Source: Nitrospinota bacterium
GTDB lineage: Bacteria; Nitrospirota; Nitrospiria; Nitrospirales; UBA8639
Assembly: GCA_022561525.1 (NCBI GenBank)
Contig: JADFRB010000109.1
Coordinates: 1-6,774, forward strand
DNA: 6,774 bases
Reading direction: 5' to 3'
In this document: positions 6,161-6,774 of the stretch, piece by piece
How positions within the stretch are numbered: the first letter of the stretch is position 1
How the letters are laid out: each line of letters opens with the position of its first letter
The notes under the pieces: generated by a model
What the model saw: the letters and a program-made list of their open reading frames with translations, nothing else
Told to the model about the DNA's origin: nothing
The model's database searches: none
Position numbers and translations under genes: made by a program

Positions 6161-6505
6161 TCAAGAGCTCCCGGTTGATGCCACGACGATCGTGACATGA
6201 CTGGTCCGTTTAAGAATGGGATTGGCACGCCCCATGGACCGAGCCCGAAAGCGTTTTAACACTGGACCACCATCAACATAGGCCCTGACAATCCGTAAAG
6301 AATCCGAATCGCCTAGTTCCTTTTGCCCCGCGTTCGCAACAGCAGAGTGAAGCAGTTTTTCCACAACCGGCGAGGCGGCTCGATGAAGATACTTGAGAAG
6401 CGTTAAGGCTTCAGACACCTCACGGCCACGGATCAAATCAATCACCATCCGCATCTTTCTTGGAGTCATTCGTACAAAACGAAGGACCGCACTTGCTTCA
6501 GCCAC
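6161..6505 (-). CDS. rplV: 50S ribosomal protein L22
   Basis: L22 lines the exit tunnel, with a long beta-hairpin reaching the constriction. It has 114 residues, the normal length. AVLRFVRMTPRKMRMVIDLI (6-25) is the first helix block, ASPVVEKLLHSAVANAGQK (44-62) the second, and GPVLKRFRARSMGRANPILK with RTSH (80-103) the tunnel hairpin where macrolide-resistance changes occur in other bacteria; no insertion or deletion is evident. The start is GTG at 6505-6503 followed by GCT GAA GCA (AEA), which matches relatives, with a good ribosome site upstream. It lies 19 bases after rpsS. Confidence 0.97.
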   Translation of the reverse strand: MAEASAVLRFVRMTPRKMRMVIDLIRGREVSEALTLLKYLHRAASPVVEKLLHSAVANAGQKELGDSDSLRIVRAYVDGGPVLKRFRARSMGRANPILKRTSHVTIVVASTGSS

Positions 6506-6512
6506 AGACCGT

Positions 6513-6520
6513 CTTCCCTT
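6513..6520 (-). promoter_or_regulatory. Ribosome binding site supporting the GTG start of rplV
   Basis: The minus strand reads AAGGGAAG with seven bases before the GTG at 6505, in the 19-base gap after the rpsS stop. It supports GTG as the start, since no nearby in-frame ATG gives a full L22. Confidence 0.6.
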
Positions 6521-6524
6521 CTTT

Positions 6525-6774
6525 CTACTTCAGAGCAACCGCTTTTTCAGATCTCGCGGCCCCATGCCCTTTAAAAAACCTGGTAGGAGAAAACTCACCA
6601 AGTTTATGCCCTACCATATTTTCAGAGACATACACAGGAATAAACTTTCGTCCGTTGTGAACGGCAAATGTGTGGCCGATCATTTCAGGAATCACCGTCG
6701 AACGACGCGACCAAGTTTTAATCAATTTATGGTCACGGGTGTCATTCATTTTTTCGACCTTCTTCATCAGATGG
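6525..6774 (-). CDS. rpsS: 30S ribosomal protein S19, 5' end cut by the window edge
   Basis: S19 sits in the head of the small subunit with S13 and contacts the A-site region. The frame is open to the right edge: before MKKVEKM it reads CAT CTG (HL), the family's usual ...(D/G)-H-L-x-K-K-V-E. The ATG at 6767 is therefore an internal Met and not the start; roughly 10 residues (the MPRS-x-KKGPF-V part) lie outside. The 82 residues present include [40 protein letters not shown] and [14 protein letters not shown], which are the conserved core. The stop is TAG at 6527-6525. rplB would be expected next, to the right. Confidence 0.97.
   Translation of the reverse strand, partial: HLMKKVEKMNDTRDHKLIKTWSRRSTVIPEMIGHTFAVHNGRKFIPVYVSENMVGHKLGEFSPTRFFKGHGAARSEKAVALK

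Overview
The window is a bacterial chromosome segment that is almost entirely one ribosomal-protein operon, read on the minus strand from right to left. The gene order is the classic S10-spc order: rpsS (S19, 5' end outside the window), rplV (L22), rpsC (S3), rplP (L16), rpmC (L29), rpsQ (S17), rplN (L14), rplX (L24), rplE (L5), rpsN (S14), rpsH (S8), rplF (L6), rplR (L18), rpsE (S5), rpmD (L30), rplO (L15) and the first 59 codons of secY. All genes from rplV to rplO are complete and intact.

The genes are tightly packed. Gaps run from 9 to 65 bases, and there are stop/start overlaps at rplN-rplX, rplX-rplE, rpmD-rplO and rplO-secY. No terminator or internal promoter is visible, so one transcript entering from beyond the right edge is the simplest reading. 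The genes act together: nine 50S proteins, seven 30S proteins and the translocon subunit SecY are made from one message, with several gene pairs probably coupled in translation. Four genes (rplV, rpsN, rpsE, secY) start with GTG.

The left 140 bases do not fit the operon. The plus strand there encodes the C-terminal end of a 1-Cys (Prx6-type) peroxiredoxin, reading into the antisense of secY. Both genes lose their family sequence at the same place, within positions 120-140, and G+C changes from about 57% to about 47% across it. Because secY is essential and is cut after TM1, I read this as a chimeric junction, probably an assembly join through a short shared word. A real rearrangement is the less likely alternative.

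Organism: a bacterium of moderate G+C. The rpsN product is the short four-cysteine zinc (C+) form, and the order matches most bacteria. The flavour of the proteins suggests Nitrospirota or a nearby deep Gram-negative phylum, but this is an impression and cannot be settled here. Apart from the junction, the notable points are N-terminal extensions on L24 and L5 and an uncertain start for L30. I see no undescribed biological system.
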